Assembly: GCF_030413615.1 (NCBI RefSeq)
Contig: NZ_CP129236.1
Coordinates: 2,898,001 to 2,962,000 of the forward strand
Reading direction: 5' to 3'
Length of the DNA stretch: 64,000 nt
DNA from: Planococcus shixiaomingii
GTDB lineage: Bacteria > Bacillota > Bacilli > Bacillales_A > Planococcaceae
Shown: positions 28,029 through 35,591 of the stretch, in pieces
How the letters are laid out: every line of letters starts with the position of its first letter
Numbering within the stretch: the stretch's first letter is position 1
Program-made: the position numbers and the translations under genes
Notes under the pieces: generated by a model
What the model was told of the DNA's origin: nothing
What the model saw: only the letters and a program-made list of their open reading frames with translations
Databases searched by the model: none

Positions 28029-29549
28029 TCATTCGTTCTGCACGCTTTTACGTCCTAACGCCATGAGCCTGTCTTTATAGTAAGAAGCATCGCTTACTTT
28101 AAGAGCTATTAACACTACAGCATAGATGACGACTCCCGCTGACACACTCGATGCCAAAGACCAGTAGCTTTCTCCTAATAAAAAGTAAAGTTGTTTCGCT
28201 CCAACACCCATTACTCCGGCTGCGACAAGAGCTTTTCCTAGATCTAACAAGATTAATTTCGATCCAATGGAACCAATCTTTTTAACTAGGGCAACATAGA
28301 GATACACTGTACTCACTATCGCCGCGATACTTGTTGCCAGAGCTAAACCACTAATTCCCATTATCCGAGCAAGGACTATATTCAAAATGACGTTTATAAC
28401 CATCGCTGCCACAGCGCTAATCATAGGAGTTTTTGAGTCTTCAAGAGAGTAAAACACTTTTGCTAAAACCTCTCTCATTCCGAACCCAAGCATTCCAAAA
28501 GAGTAAAAAAATAAAGCTCCGGCAGTTAATAGCACCGCATCATCTTCAAATGCCCCTCTGCCAAACAACAAAACAGTAATTTCTTTTGAAAAGATCATAA
28601 GGCCAATTGTTGAGGGAATAATTAGCAGGCCTATACTAGTAATCATTTTTCCAACCGTCCACTTTAACTGAACCATGTCTTTTCTCACTGCCATCTTGGT
28701 TATTCTTGGAAAAAGCACTGTGACAATCGCCGTAACAAAAATTGCTTCAATGAAAAAAGTAATGCGGTTTGAATACGTCAACGCCGAAATTCCTCCCCCG
28801 ACAATCTGAGAAGCGATCGTTCTATCTACTAGAACATTAATCTGGTCCACTGAGACACCGATCATGACCGGTAAAGCTAAATACATCATCTTTTTGATAT
28901 TTTCTTCTTTTGGCTTTACATACATTTTGTGCCGGTATCCTGTCCGTCGAATAGACGGTACAAGAAATAGGAATTGAATAGCCACAGCTATGACATACCC
29001 ATAGGCGAGCCAATAAATATTCCCAGCTGAACTCACGTAAATAAAAGCAATCATTATTATATTTAGTGGAAGGCCAGTAAAAGCTGCTATCAAAAATTTA
29101 CCATTTATCTCCAAATAGCTGTTGAAGACTGCTGTTAAAGCGACAAAATAAATGCTCAAAGAAGAGATTCTTGTAAAATCTACTGCTATTTTCAAGGTTT
29201 CTCCTTCAAATCCATAAGCGAACAATTTAACGATAGGCACAGGGAAAATAAGGATTAGAACGATAATTAAAGTAGCGATAAGAAAAAGAAGATTAACAAC
29301 GTTAGTTGTAAACTTTTTAGCTTCTCCTTCTCCTTGGTGTGCCGATATTTTAGTGAAAATCGGAATGTAACTTGCGGCAACTCCCATGCCGACAAAAGCG
29401 AACAAGACAGTGGGAATGGTCATGGCGATCAAATAAGCATCCGTTACGTTTGTTGCACCGAAAAAGAAGGAAAGGAAAATATCCCTAAAAAACCCTAACA
29501 CCTTCGATAAAACTATCATGGCCATAATTGCTAAAACAGTTTTCTCCAA
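28029..29549 (-). CDS. murJ: MurJ/MviN-type lipid-linked oligosaccharide flippase
   Basis: A 506-residue MOP-superfamily membrane protein with about 14 hydrophobic segments. The opening VLSKVLGFFRDIFLSFFFGAT is the MviN/MurJ signature, and TDAYLIAMTIP and DRTIASQI near residue 240 also match. MurJ flips lipid II, but the place inside an exopolysaccharide operon, between an epimerase and the adenylating enzymes, suggests that this copy exports the polysaccharide repeat unit in place of a Wzx protein. It starts at TTG, with GAGGGAG upstream. Whether another MurJ exists in the genome would decide between the two roles. Confidence 0.85.
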   Translation of the reverse strand: MEKTVLAIMAMIVLSKVLGFFRDIFLSFFFGATNVTDAYLIAMTIPTVLFAFVGMGVAASYIPIFTKISAHQGEGEAKKFTTNVVNLLFLIATLIIVLILIFPVPIVKLFAYGFEGETLKIAVDFTRISSLSIYFVALTAVFNSYLEINGKFLIAAFTGLPLNIIMIAFIYVSSAGNIYWLAYGYVIAVAIQFLFLVPSIRRTGYRHKMYVKPKEENIKKMMYLALPVMIGVSVDQINVLVDRTIASQIVGGGISALTYSNRITFFIEAIFVTAIVTVLFPRITKMAVRKDMVQLKWTVGKMITSIGLLIIPSTIGLMIFSKEITVLLFGRGAFEDDAVLLTAGALFFYSFGMLGFGMREVLAKVFYSLEDSKTPMISAVAAMVINVILNIVLARIMGISGLALATSIAAIVSTVYLYVALVKKIGSIGSKLILLDLGKALVAAGVMGVGAKQLYFLLGESYWSLASSVSAGVVIYAVVLIALKVSDASYYKDRLMALGRKSVQNE

Positions 29550-29650
29550 CTTACTCCCTCATTTAACTTCTTAGTGTAGAAACTCAGCTGCGATGCCGGA
29601 TGAGACCTATGACTGGCAAACAGCATGTATTTTCTACCTCATTATTTTCC

Positions 29651-31012
29651 TCACTTTATTTCATTAATAATTAGGCGGAATTTATTATTGTTACCAGTCG
29701 GAATATGTTCAACTAAACTTATTTGAACTTCGGTTTCATCTCCAAGCAAATAATTCAAATCTCTTTTGATGACATTCGATACTTTATCTGTATAATTTTC
29801 AGTTGCCTCAACCAACACTAAAACTTTGTCTAACGATGACTGCCGGAATTGCATTTTCCGAATAGCGCCAGCGAATTTTTCATTAACAAGAGACAAGTGC
29901 ACAGATGTGAACTTCCCTTTTGTTTTTGATTGGAGATAATCATTAGTACGGCCATCAATTCTTTCTATAATTGGGTGTACCGACCCGCATTTGCATTTGG
30001 TTTTCCGTTCGCTGACTTCTACTCGATCACCAATGGCATAGCGAATTAATGGTGTGCCGTATGTGTTGAAGCAAGTTACGAATATTTCCCCGTCTTCTGC
30101 AATCTCCACAATTCCTGTAGTTAAGTTGTAATGAAACTTGCCTTCCTTGCATTCGGCAATAAATGGCGCTCCCTCTGAAGATGCGTATTGATCGCGAACC
30201 TTGCAGCCAAAAGCCTTTTCAATTTCTTTTCTATAATGGGGATAAACTGTTTCCGATGTAGTAAAAATAGCTAAAGGTTGAAAAGTGACTGGATAATTAT
30301 TTTCATTGATCCATTTTGCGAGCTCATAGATTGCTGATGGCATACCATCCATAGATTGAGGCTTATACTCATTTAAATTTTTGACTATTGCCTCGGCATG
30401 TTGAGGCTGGCAATATGGTGTGCAGTAGATGCGTTGCTTAAGCAACAAGTTGTCTCTCCAATAAACTTTGGCGGTTTGATTTCTCGGAACAATTTTCCTA
30501 TCAGAAAATGACGCCCTTTTCATCGTTAAATTAATTACACCGTGCTGCTTTTTAAAGAAGTCTAAGTGCGCCATTCTTTTTTGTACATCATCCGGTTCAA
30601 ATAAAAATTTCAATGCTTTTCCAGATGTTCCGCTTGTATGCGATACTAGTGCTGATTTTTCATCGATTGCGTACATGGTTTCGAGATTTTGCCGCACTAT
30701 TTCTTTACTGAGTATGGGAAGTCTTTTAAGATCAGCTATTGTTTTGATTGAATCGATATCAACACCTTTATAAAAATCCCTGTAAAAAGAACTCTTTTTA
30801 ACAGCATGTTGGATCAATCGCTGCATCTCTCGTTCTTGATATCGAATTTCTTCTTGCTCATTTGTATAGTCACGCTGTTCCAGTTCCTTCAAGAAATTCC
30901 AATAAACTTTTCCATACCGTTGATTTTTTAGCCTTCTGCCTTCGAGTGTAATTAACATATGTTGAATAGGAATCGGCGAATGTTCGTATATTTTCATCTT
31001 GATGTCGCTCAT
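29651..31012 (-). CDS. PaaK/CapK-like adenylate-forming enzyme (copy 1)
   Basis: A 453-residue member of the phenylacetate-CoA-ligase-like (CapK) branch of adenylating enzymes. The P-loop-like SHTSGTSGKALKF lies near residue 122, DQYASSEGAPFIAEC near 275 is the ATP-binding motif with its acidic residue, YGTPLIRYAIGDRVEV near 320 holds the hinge Asp, and a Cys pair (KCKCGSVHP) follows. The lid domain carries RIDGRTNDYL near 350. These enzymes activate a carboxylic acid as acyl-AMP and pass it to CoA or directly to an acceptor. In capsule clusters they are thought to supply acyl substituents. The close paralogue upstream suggests two different acids or a two-subunit enzyme. Confidence 0.85.
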   Translation of the reverse strand: MSDIKMKIYEHSPIPIQHMLITLEGRRLKNQRYGKVYWNFLKELEQRDYTNEQEEIRYQEREMQRLIQHAVKKSSFYRDFYKGVDIDSIKTIADLKRLPILSKEIVRQNLETMYAIDEKSALVSHTSGTSGKALKFLFEPDDVQKRMAHLDFFKKQHGVINLTMKRASFSDRKIVPRNQTAKVYWRDNLLLKQRIYCTPYCQPQHAEAIVKNLNEYKPQSMDGMPSAIYELAKWINENNYPVTFQPLAIFTTSETVYPHYRKEIEKAFGCKVRDQYASSEGAPFIAECKEGKFHYNLTTGIVEIAEDGEIFVTCFNTYGTPLIRYAIGDRVEVSERKTKCKCGSVHPIIERIDGRTNDYLQSKTKGKFTSVHLSLVNEKFAGAIRKMQFRQSSLDKVLVLVEATENYTDKVSNVIKRDLNYLLGDETEVQISLVEHIPTGNNNKFRLIINEIK

Positions 31013-31032
31013 TTATTAACCCCCTGATTTTT

Positions 31033-32394
31033 TCATTCTATTTCATTAATAATTAATCGGAATTTACTGTTTGGCCCACGAGGTATATGCTCTACAAAGC
31101 TGAATTGAATTTCAATCTCGTCTCCAAGCAAATACTCTAGCTCTTCTTGGATAATAGCCGACATATCCTTTGTGTATTTTTCTGTTGCATCGATAAGCAC
31201 ATGAATCGTGTCTAAAGATTTTTGGCGAAACTGCATATTGCGGATTGCGCCTGAAAATTGCTCATTAACAAAAGATAAATGTGATGATGTGAATTTGCCT
31301 CTATTTTTTGATAAGAGATAATCATTGGTTCGTCCGTCAATTCTTTTTATAACTGGGTGAACTAATCCGCAATTGCACTTGCTTTGCCGTTCGCTGGTTT
31401 CCACTCTATCCCCAACGCCATATCGAATTAGCGGCGTACCATATGTGTTGAAGCAAGTTACGAAAATTTCTCCTTCTTCTGCAATCTCAACAATTCCAGT
31501 ATTTAAGTTATAGTGGTAATTGCCTTCTTTGCACTCAGCGATAAAAGGCGCACCTTCTGACGATGCATATTGATCGCGAATTTTGCAGCCAAAAGCTTTT
31601 TCAATCTCTTTTCTGTAGTGTGGATAAAGTGTCTCCGCTGTAGTGAAAATCGCAATTGGCTGAAAAGAAAGAGGATAATCATGATCATTAATCCACTTTG
31701 CTATTTCATAAATCGCCGATGGCAGACCGTCCATGGATAATGGCTGATAATCATTTAGACTCTTAGCAATTACTTCCGCATTATGTCTTTGGCAATGTGC
31801 TGCAGAATATAATCTTTGCTTAATGGAATGATTATCCCGCCAAAAAATTTTTGCCCGCTGATTTTTAGGGATAAAGCGGCTGTCACTAAATGATGCCCGT
31901 TTCATTTTCAAATTGATTACCCCATGCTGCTTTTTAAAAAAATCTAAATGGGCCATCCTTTTTTGTATATCATCGGGAGTATAGTAAAATCTCAATGCTT
32001 TTCCAGATGTTCCACTTGTATGTGAAACAATTCCTGATTTTTCATCAATCGTGTACATTGATTCAATATTTTGGCGAACTATTTCTTTAGTGAGAAGGGG
32101 AAGTTTCTTCAGGTCGTCTACAGTTTTAATCGAGTCGATATCAATTCCTTTGTAAAATTCTTTATAAAAAGGACTATTTTTTACAGCAAATTGAAGCAAC
32201 TTTTGCAATTCACGCTCTTGATACCGCACCTCTTCTTGTTCGTTTGTATAATCTCGCTGTTCCAACTCACTTAAGAAATTCCAGTACACTTCCCCAAATC
32301 GTTTATTGCTTCGCCTTCGCCCTTCAATAGTAGTTAATAAGTGCTGAATAAAAATAGGTGAATTTTCGTAAATCTTCATTTTCAATTCGTTCAT
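31033..32394 (-). CDS. PaaK/CapK-like adenylate-forming enzyme (copy 2)
   Basis: First gene of the large exopolysaccharide operon. It has 453 residues, exactly the length of the following gene, and aligns with it throughout: SHTSGTSGKALRFYY near 122, DQYASSEGAPFIAEC near 275, YGTPLIRYGVGDRVET near 320, CNCGLVHP and RIDGRTNDYLLSKN near 350. The ATG follows GGAGGTATTTGA. The pair arose by duplication; differences concentrate in the region around residues 135-210, which in this fold helps form the acid-binding pocket, so the substrates may differ. Only 20 bp separate the two genes. Confidence 0.85.
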   Translation of the reverse strand: MNELKMKIYENSPIFIQHLLTTIEGRRRSNKRFGEVYWNFLSELEQRDYTNEQEEVRYQERELQKLLQFAVKNSPFYKEFYKGIDIDSIKTVDDLKKLPLLTKEIVRQNIESMYTIDEKSGIVSHTSGTSGKALRFYYTPDDIQKRMAHLDFFKKQHGVINLKMKRASFSDSRFIPKNQRAKIFWRDNHSIKQRLYSAAHCQRHNAEVIAKSLNDYQPLSMDGLPSAIYEIAKWINDHDYPLSFQPIAIFTTAETLYPHYRKEIEKAFGCKIRDQYASSEGAPFIAECKEGNYHYNLNTGIVEIAEEGEIFVTCFNTYGTPLIRYGVGDRVETSERQSKCNCGLVHPVIKRIDGRTNDYLLSKNRGKFTSSHLSFVNEQFSGAIRNMQFRQKSLDTIHVLIDATEKYTKDMSAIIQEELEYLLGDEIEIQFSFVEHIPRGPNSKFRLIINEIE

Positions 32395-32638
32395 TCAAAT
32401 ACCTCCGTATTTTTATCGGCTCTCTTCTTTATGTTTAGCCGACTTTTTTCACCCTCGTTTCTCCACATGGTAGTTTGTTGATCTTTGGTGCGATTACTGT
32501 GCGGACAAGTATTTAACTTGTAAACTCCATAGATAGCAGCAGTTAAAATAAACTTCAACTTTTCATCTACTTAATATTTCTCTAAAATAAATTTCCCTTT
32601 ACTTTTTATCTCCCCCAATCATCTATCTGGTTAAATTT

Positions 32639-32672
32639 ATATTAAATTTTCTAGGTTAAAAGTAGGTTAAAC
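32639..32672 (-). promoter_or_regulatory. tandem-repeat promoter motif of the large exopolysaccharide operon
   Basis: On the minus strand GTTTAAC-CTACT-TTTAACCT (32672 to 32653) is followed, 9 nt after TTAACC, by TAATAT (32644-32639) in the -10 position. The two TTAACC units are exactly 11 bp apart, as in direct-repeat sites of OmpR-family regulators. A further TTTAACC stands just downstream of the -10. The leader to the first gene would be about 240 nt; nothing else is recognised in 32395-32630. Confidence 0.65.
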
Positions 32673-32704
32673 GGAATAATGTTTTTTAACTATTTAAAAA
32701 ATAG

Positions 32705-32738
32705 AAAAAGAGCAGCCCTTTTATGGGCTGCTCTTTTA
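32705..32738. terminator. perfect 13-bp intrinsic terminator in a divergent gap
   Basis: AAAAGAGCAGCCC pairs perfectly with GGGCTGCTCTTTT around a 6-nt loop, with A and T runs on both sides. It sits upstream of the exopolysaccharide promoter motif, so on the minus strand it would stop read-through from the right before that promoter. No plus-strand gene lies just upstream of it. Its stem core (AGAGCAGCC) is the same as that of the terminator at 7213-7243. Confidence 0.85.
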
Positions 32739-32972
32739 GTTTTTCACAATATAGATGCTATTTAATTGCTTCTATTAATTGATATTCATTAAAGAAAAGT
32801 GTTCAAACTACTGGAGTGAAAGCGACAACTTAGCGATCACAAAATTTTTTTCTGTTTCATAATCTAAATTTCAATTACAAAAAGGTTTTTTTACGTTTCC
32901 CGATTTCTTAGAAAAAATTAGAAAAAAATAAAGAAAAATAATTCTGAATATAAGGACTTTTTAAAATATGAG

Positions 32973-32981
32973 TGATATAAT
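32973..32981 (+). promoter_or_regulatory. extended -10 promoter
   Basis: TGATATAAT is a perfect extended -10 element (TGnTATAAT). It lies about 30 bp before the start of the small unknown gene. The -35 region is weak, as is usual for extended -10 promoters. Confidence 0.6.
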
Positions 32982-33012
32982 AGTACCACTATGACTAAAG
33001 GAGTTGGTAGTT

Positions 33013-33531
33013 TTGACTGGTCTACTGGTACAAACGACAATTGAATATGAACGATTCACTAAGATCTGGCTTCCGATATGGAAGGCAAATAGATATACTC
33101 TTGAATCTTCAATTGTTCCGGGAAATGAACGATATATTCTTCTACACGATCAAGAAGAATATGGGTCAGTTGAAGCAATCCCCTTTAATTATGAGAACTC
33201 CCTTATTAATAATGACTTTCCGTTTCATTATTTCACCTTTTTGAAAGACAAGAATGTTATTGAGTTTAACAAATTGGTTATAAAAAAAGACATGCAAAGC
33301 TTAAGAAAACTTCATGAAACCTTATTGTTTTTGGCAAACTATTCAATAGACAACAAGTATGAATACGCTATTGCTTTAGTAGACTCTCAATTATATAACG
33401 CCTTAGTTTGGCGCTACAAGTTACCTGTAGTCAAATTATTTATTCCCTCTGTTCAAACTGAATTGATCCCAGTGGTTTTTGATACTCATAAACTACAGAA
33501 TTCCCTATTCTATGAAAGAATGAAAAAATAA
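33013..33531 (+). CDS. unknown protein, possible acyl-homoserine-lactone-synthase/FeeM-like GNAT fold
   Basis: Not firmly recognised. The 172-residue protein has VIEFNKLVIKKDMQSLRKLHETLLFLANYSIDNKYEYAIALVDSQLYNALVWRYKLPVVKLF around residues 75-140 in outline: a strand, a basic turn, a helix, a strand and a helix ending in a conserved-looking LPV. That order resembles autoinducer-synthase-like (FeeM, exosortase-associated) acyltransferases of the GNAT fold, but no diagnostic residue can be named. A TTG at 33013 with AAAGGAG nine bases upstream is the best start; an upstream TTG at 33004 lies too near the RBS. It has its own promoter and terminator, and sits between the exopolysaccharide operon and the beta-helix gene. 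Confidence 0.55.
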   Translation: MTGLLVQTTIEYERFTKIWLPIWKANRYTLESSIVPGNERYILLHDQEEYGSVEAIPFNYENSLINNDFPFHYFTFLKDKNVIEFNKLVIKKDMQSLRKLHETLLFLANYSIDNKYEYAIALVDSQLYNALVWRYKLPVVKLFIPSVQTELIPVVFDTHKLQNSLFYERMKK

Positions 33532-33593
33532 TTCATTCTTCTATCAAACCGTTTCACACTATCTTCTGATCACCCTGCAACTTGAATAAATTC

Positions 33594-33642
33594 AAGCGCC
33601 TCATTCTTTTGTGATTTCCAAAAAGAATGAGGCGCCTTTTTA
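33594..33642 (+). terminator. intrinsic terminator
   Basis: GCGCCTCATTCTTTT pairs perfectly with AAAAGAATGAGGCGC (15 bp, 10-nt loop) and is followed by CTTTTTAC. It closes the small unknown gene. Confidence 0.9.
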
Positions 33643-33678
33643 CTTTTATCACTTTTTAAGCGGTGTTGCATATTGCTC

Positions 33679-35205
33679 TTATGTTAGAGGATTTGTATAC
33701 GATACCATCCATGAATCGCTCTTCCTACTATAATAAGCAATAATTTTGTATCCTATCCCCTCGGGGACTTCTACGCCTGTCTTCCCAGGTTTATTATTCA
33801 CCATAGTTGTTGCACACACCACTTGTACAGGCTGTCCACCGCTGTCTTCTACATAAACTTCCAAGACTTCCCCAAATTTGTGATTTGGGGCAGGCGGCAA
33901 TTTGACAACAGCTGGCTCTTTAGAATTCGAACTTTGTTTGATTGCCACTCTCGGCTCATTTTCCATATTATACAGTGAACTCTCGGGCATTTCCTCAATG
34001 TAGCGATATACCTGGCCTTGATAGGTGACGCTAGTGGATTCATAATCGAAATAGACATTCCTTAAAGAGGTAATTGCAGCGACTCCTCCTGCTGTCCCGT
34101 CAGTCGGAGGCGGCAGAAGCGGCTCAATGATGCTTAGACCAGCTGGATAATCGAGAATCACATGAGCATAGCCATTTCCTTCAAAATAAGGATGGACGAT
34201 TGTATTGGAATATGCGGGTGTGGTAGTAAGCATCCCACTCCCAATATGAATGCCAGCAATGCCATTTGAATCGAAATTCCCTCCCTGAATATGATGGCCA
34301 TAAAGACCTCTAACCATAAGGCCAGCCGCAGCATTCCCGATAAAATGGCAGTCATAAATGCCATAGACATTGTTGTCATTTCCTCTGTCGGTCTGAAGTC
34401 CGCAACCGATATGGATGGAATACTTAGTTCCCGGCTTTAATGGTTTTCTAAGATCGGGCAATATTTTAATACTATTTGCTGTCACGGATTCAATATGATA
34501 AACGGACCCTTCCCCTTTTCCTATTTTCAAATATGCTCCCGCATGTACTCCTTTGGATTTCGGATTGAACGCCATAAAGGAAATCTTATCGGTATTGCCC
34601 GATCCATCAACCCCTTCATACACTTGGCCATTATGCGCAAACTCGCATAGCCGATCGAATACACATAAATTATTGTTCCCCTCGCCGGTAATTTGAAGTC
34701 CATGGACTTTCGCCCAAACGAATGAAGTGTTTGAAAAAGTTTTATCACTTATGTCGGTTGCCAGCATACATACCATTGCACGTTTCACAAACCCCTCCAT
34801 CGGATCATTTCCACGGAACTCTATTCCTTTGATAGAACCACCGCTGCCGCGCATCCTCACCAAATAATCCATTTCTTCTGAAGGCACTATTCTGGTCGAA
34901 TAAGGAGTATGGCCAAGCCAAGAAACAACATTTTCTTCATCCACGACCGGGACTTCAAGCGGCTTACTGATTCTATATGTTCCTGGCGGAAAAAACAGAT
35001 TGCCGCCTCCTGGTGTGCGGTATACTTTGTCGATGACTTCTTGCAGCGACCGCCAATCATCTGCAACCCCATCGCCTTTTGCACCAAAGGATTTGACATT
35101 GAAAATTTGACCGGAAGTTTTCTTAGGATTCCACATTTCTCGGATTAGGTCTTCTTTACTCTTCAAATTTAAATCGGTTTTAGAATTTTGATTGGCATAT
35201 GTCAT
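33679..35205 (-). CDS. right-handed beta-helix protein, pectate-lyase/depolymerase-like
   Basis: A 508-residue protein with the N-terminal signature of the pectate lyase superfamily (PF12708-like): VKSFGAKGDGVADDWRSLQEVIDKVYRTPGGGNLFFPPGTYRI in outline, around residues 37-80. The middle contains glycine- and asparagine-rich turns typical of a parallel beta-helix (GIYDCHFIGNAAAGL, IQGGNFDSNGIAGIHIG near 285-325). Such proteins cleave or bind polysaccharides. No signal peptide is seen at the N-terminus (MTYANQNSK), so it may be cytoplasmic or use an unusual route. ATG with GAGGAGTG upstream. Its promoter shares the tandem motif of the exopolysaccharide operons, which makes the exopolysaccharide its likely substrate. 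Confidence 0.75.
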   Translation of the reverse strand: MTYANQNSKTDLNLKSKEDLIREMWNPKKTSGQIFNVKSFGAKGDGVADDWRSLQEVIDKVYRTPGGGNLFFPPGTYRISKPLEVPVVDEENVVSWLGHTPYSTRIVPSEEMDYLVRMRGSGGSIKGIEFRGNDPMEGFVKRAMVCMLATDISDKTFSNTSFVWAKVHGLQITGEGNNNLCVFDRLCEFAHNGQVYEGVDGSGNTDKISFMAFNPKSKGVHAGAYLKIGKGEGSVYHIESVTANSIKILPDLRKPLKPGTKYSIHIGCGLQTDRGNDNNVYGIYDCHFIGNAAAGLMVRGLYGHHIQGGNFDSNGIAGIHIGSGMLTTTPAYSNTIVHPYFEGNGYAHVILDYPAGLSIIEPLLPPPTDGTAGGVAAITSLRNVYFDYESTSVTYQGQVYRYIEEMPESSLYNMENEPRVAIKQSSNSKEPAVVKLPPAPNHKFGEVLEVYVEDSGGQPVQVVCATTMVNNKPGKTGVEVPEGIGYKIIAYYSRKSDSWMVSYTNPLT

Positions 35206-35436
35206 GTTAATTCACTCCTCATTTGCTGGCAGAATTAAAAATAATTAATATTGTATAAGGTAGGAAAATGGTTTTCATTAAACAAAACTTCGACGAACAA
35301 AGCAGGAATAAAAAAAGTTCTTTTCCAATCGAAGTAACGAAGCAGCATAACGATTTACAAAACAGCTGAAAGGTTTAATTATGTAAGTGGCATTCCTTTT
35401 GAATTTTCTGTGAGTCAGCACATCCCATATAAGGTG

Positions 35437-35470
35437 ATTATACTAGTAAAAGGTTAAGCAGAAGTTAAAC
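35437..35470 (-). promoter_or_regulatory. tandem-repeat promoter motif of the beta-helix gene
   Basis: On the minus strand GTTTAAC-TTCTG-CTTAACCT (35470 to 35451) is followed, 9 nt after TTAACC, by a perfect TATAAT (35442-35437). It has the same arrangement and spacing as the motifs before the two exopolysaccharide operons. The leader to the gene would be about 225 nt; no other element is recognised in it. Confidence 0.65.
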
Positions 35471-35530
35471 CAAACCAAATATTTTAGATTATTGCGATAT
35501 CTTTTACGATTTTAAATTTAATGCTCTACA

Positions 35531-35563
35531 CAAAAACGCCACTGCTCTTTTAAGCAGTGGCGT
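35531..35563 (-). terminator. intrinsic terminator of the subtilase gene
   Basis: ACGCCACTGCT pairs perfectly with AGCAGTGGCGT around a 6-nt loop, followed on the minus strand by TTTTTG. It lies 30 bp after the protease stop. Confidence 0.9.
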
Positions 35564-35591
35564 ACAATTTTTTTATACTTCTAATTAAATT

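Noticed and set aside
32639..32672. Sigma-B promoter (GTTTAA -35)
   Set aside because: GTTTAA fits the sigma-B -35, but no GGGTAT-like -10 follows at 12-15 nt in any of the three copies, and the duplicated TTAAC with 11-bp period is unexplained by sigma-B.
32705..32738. Orphan terminator as an attenuator of the large exopolysaccharide operon
   Set aside because: The shared promoter motif and -10 element (32639-32672) lie downstream of the hairpin in the direction of transcription, so the operon transcript would not contain it. It is better read as an insulator against read-through.
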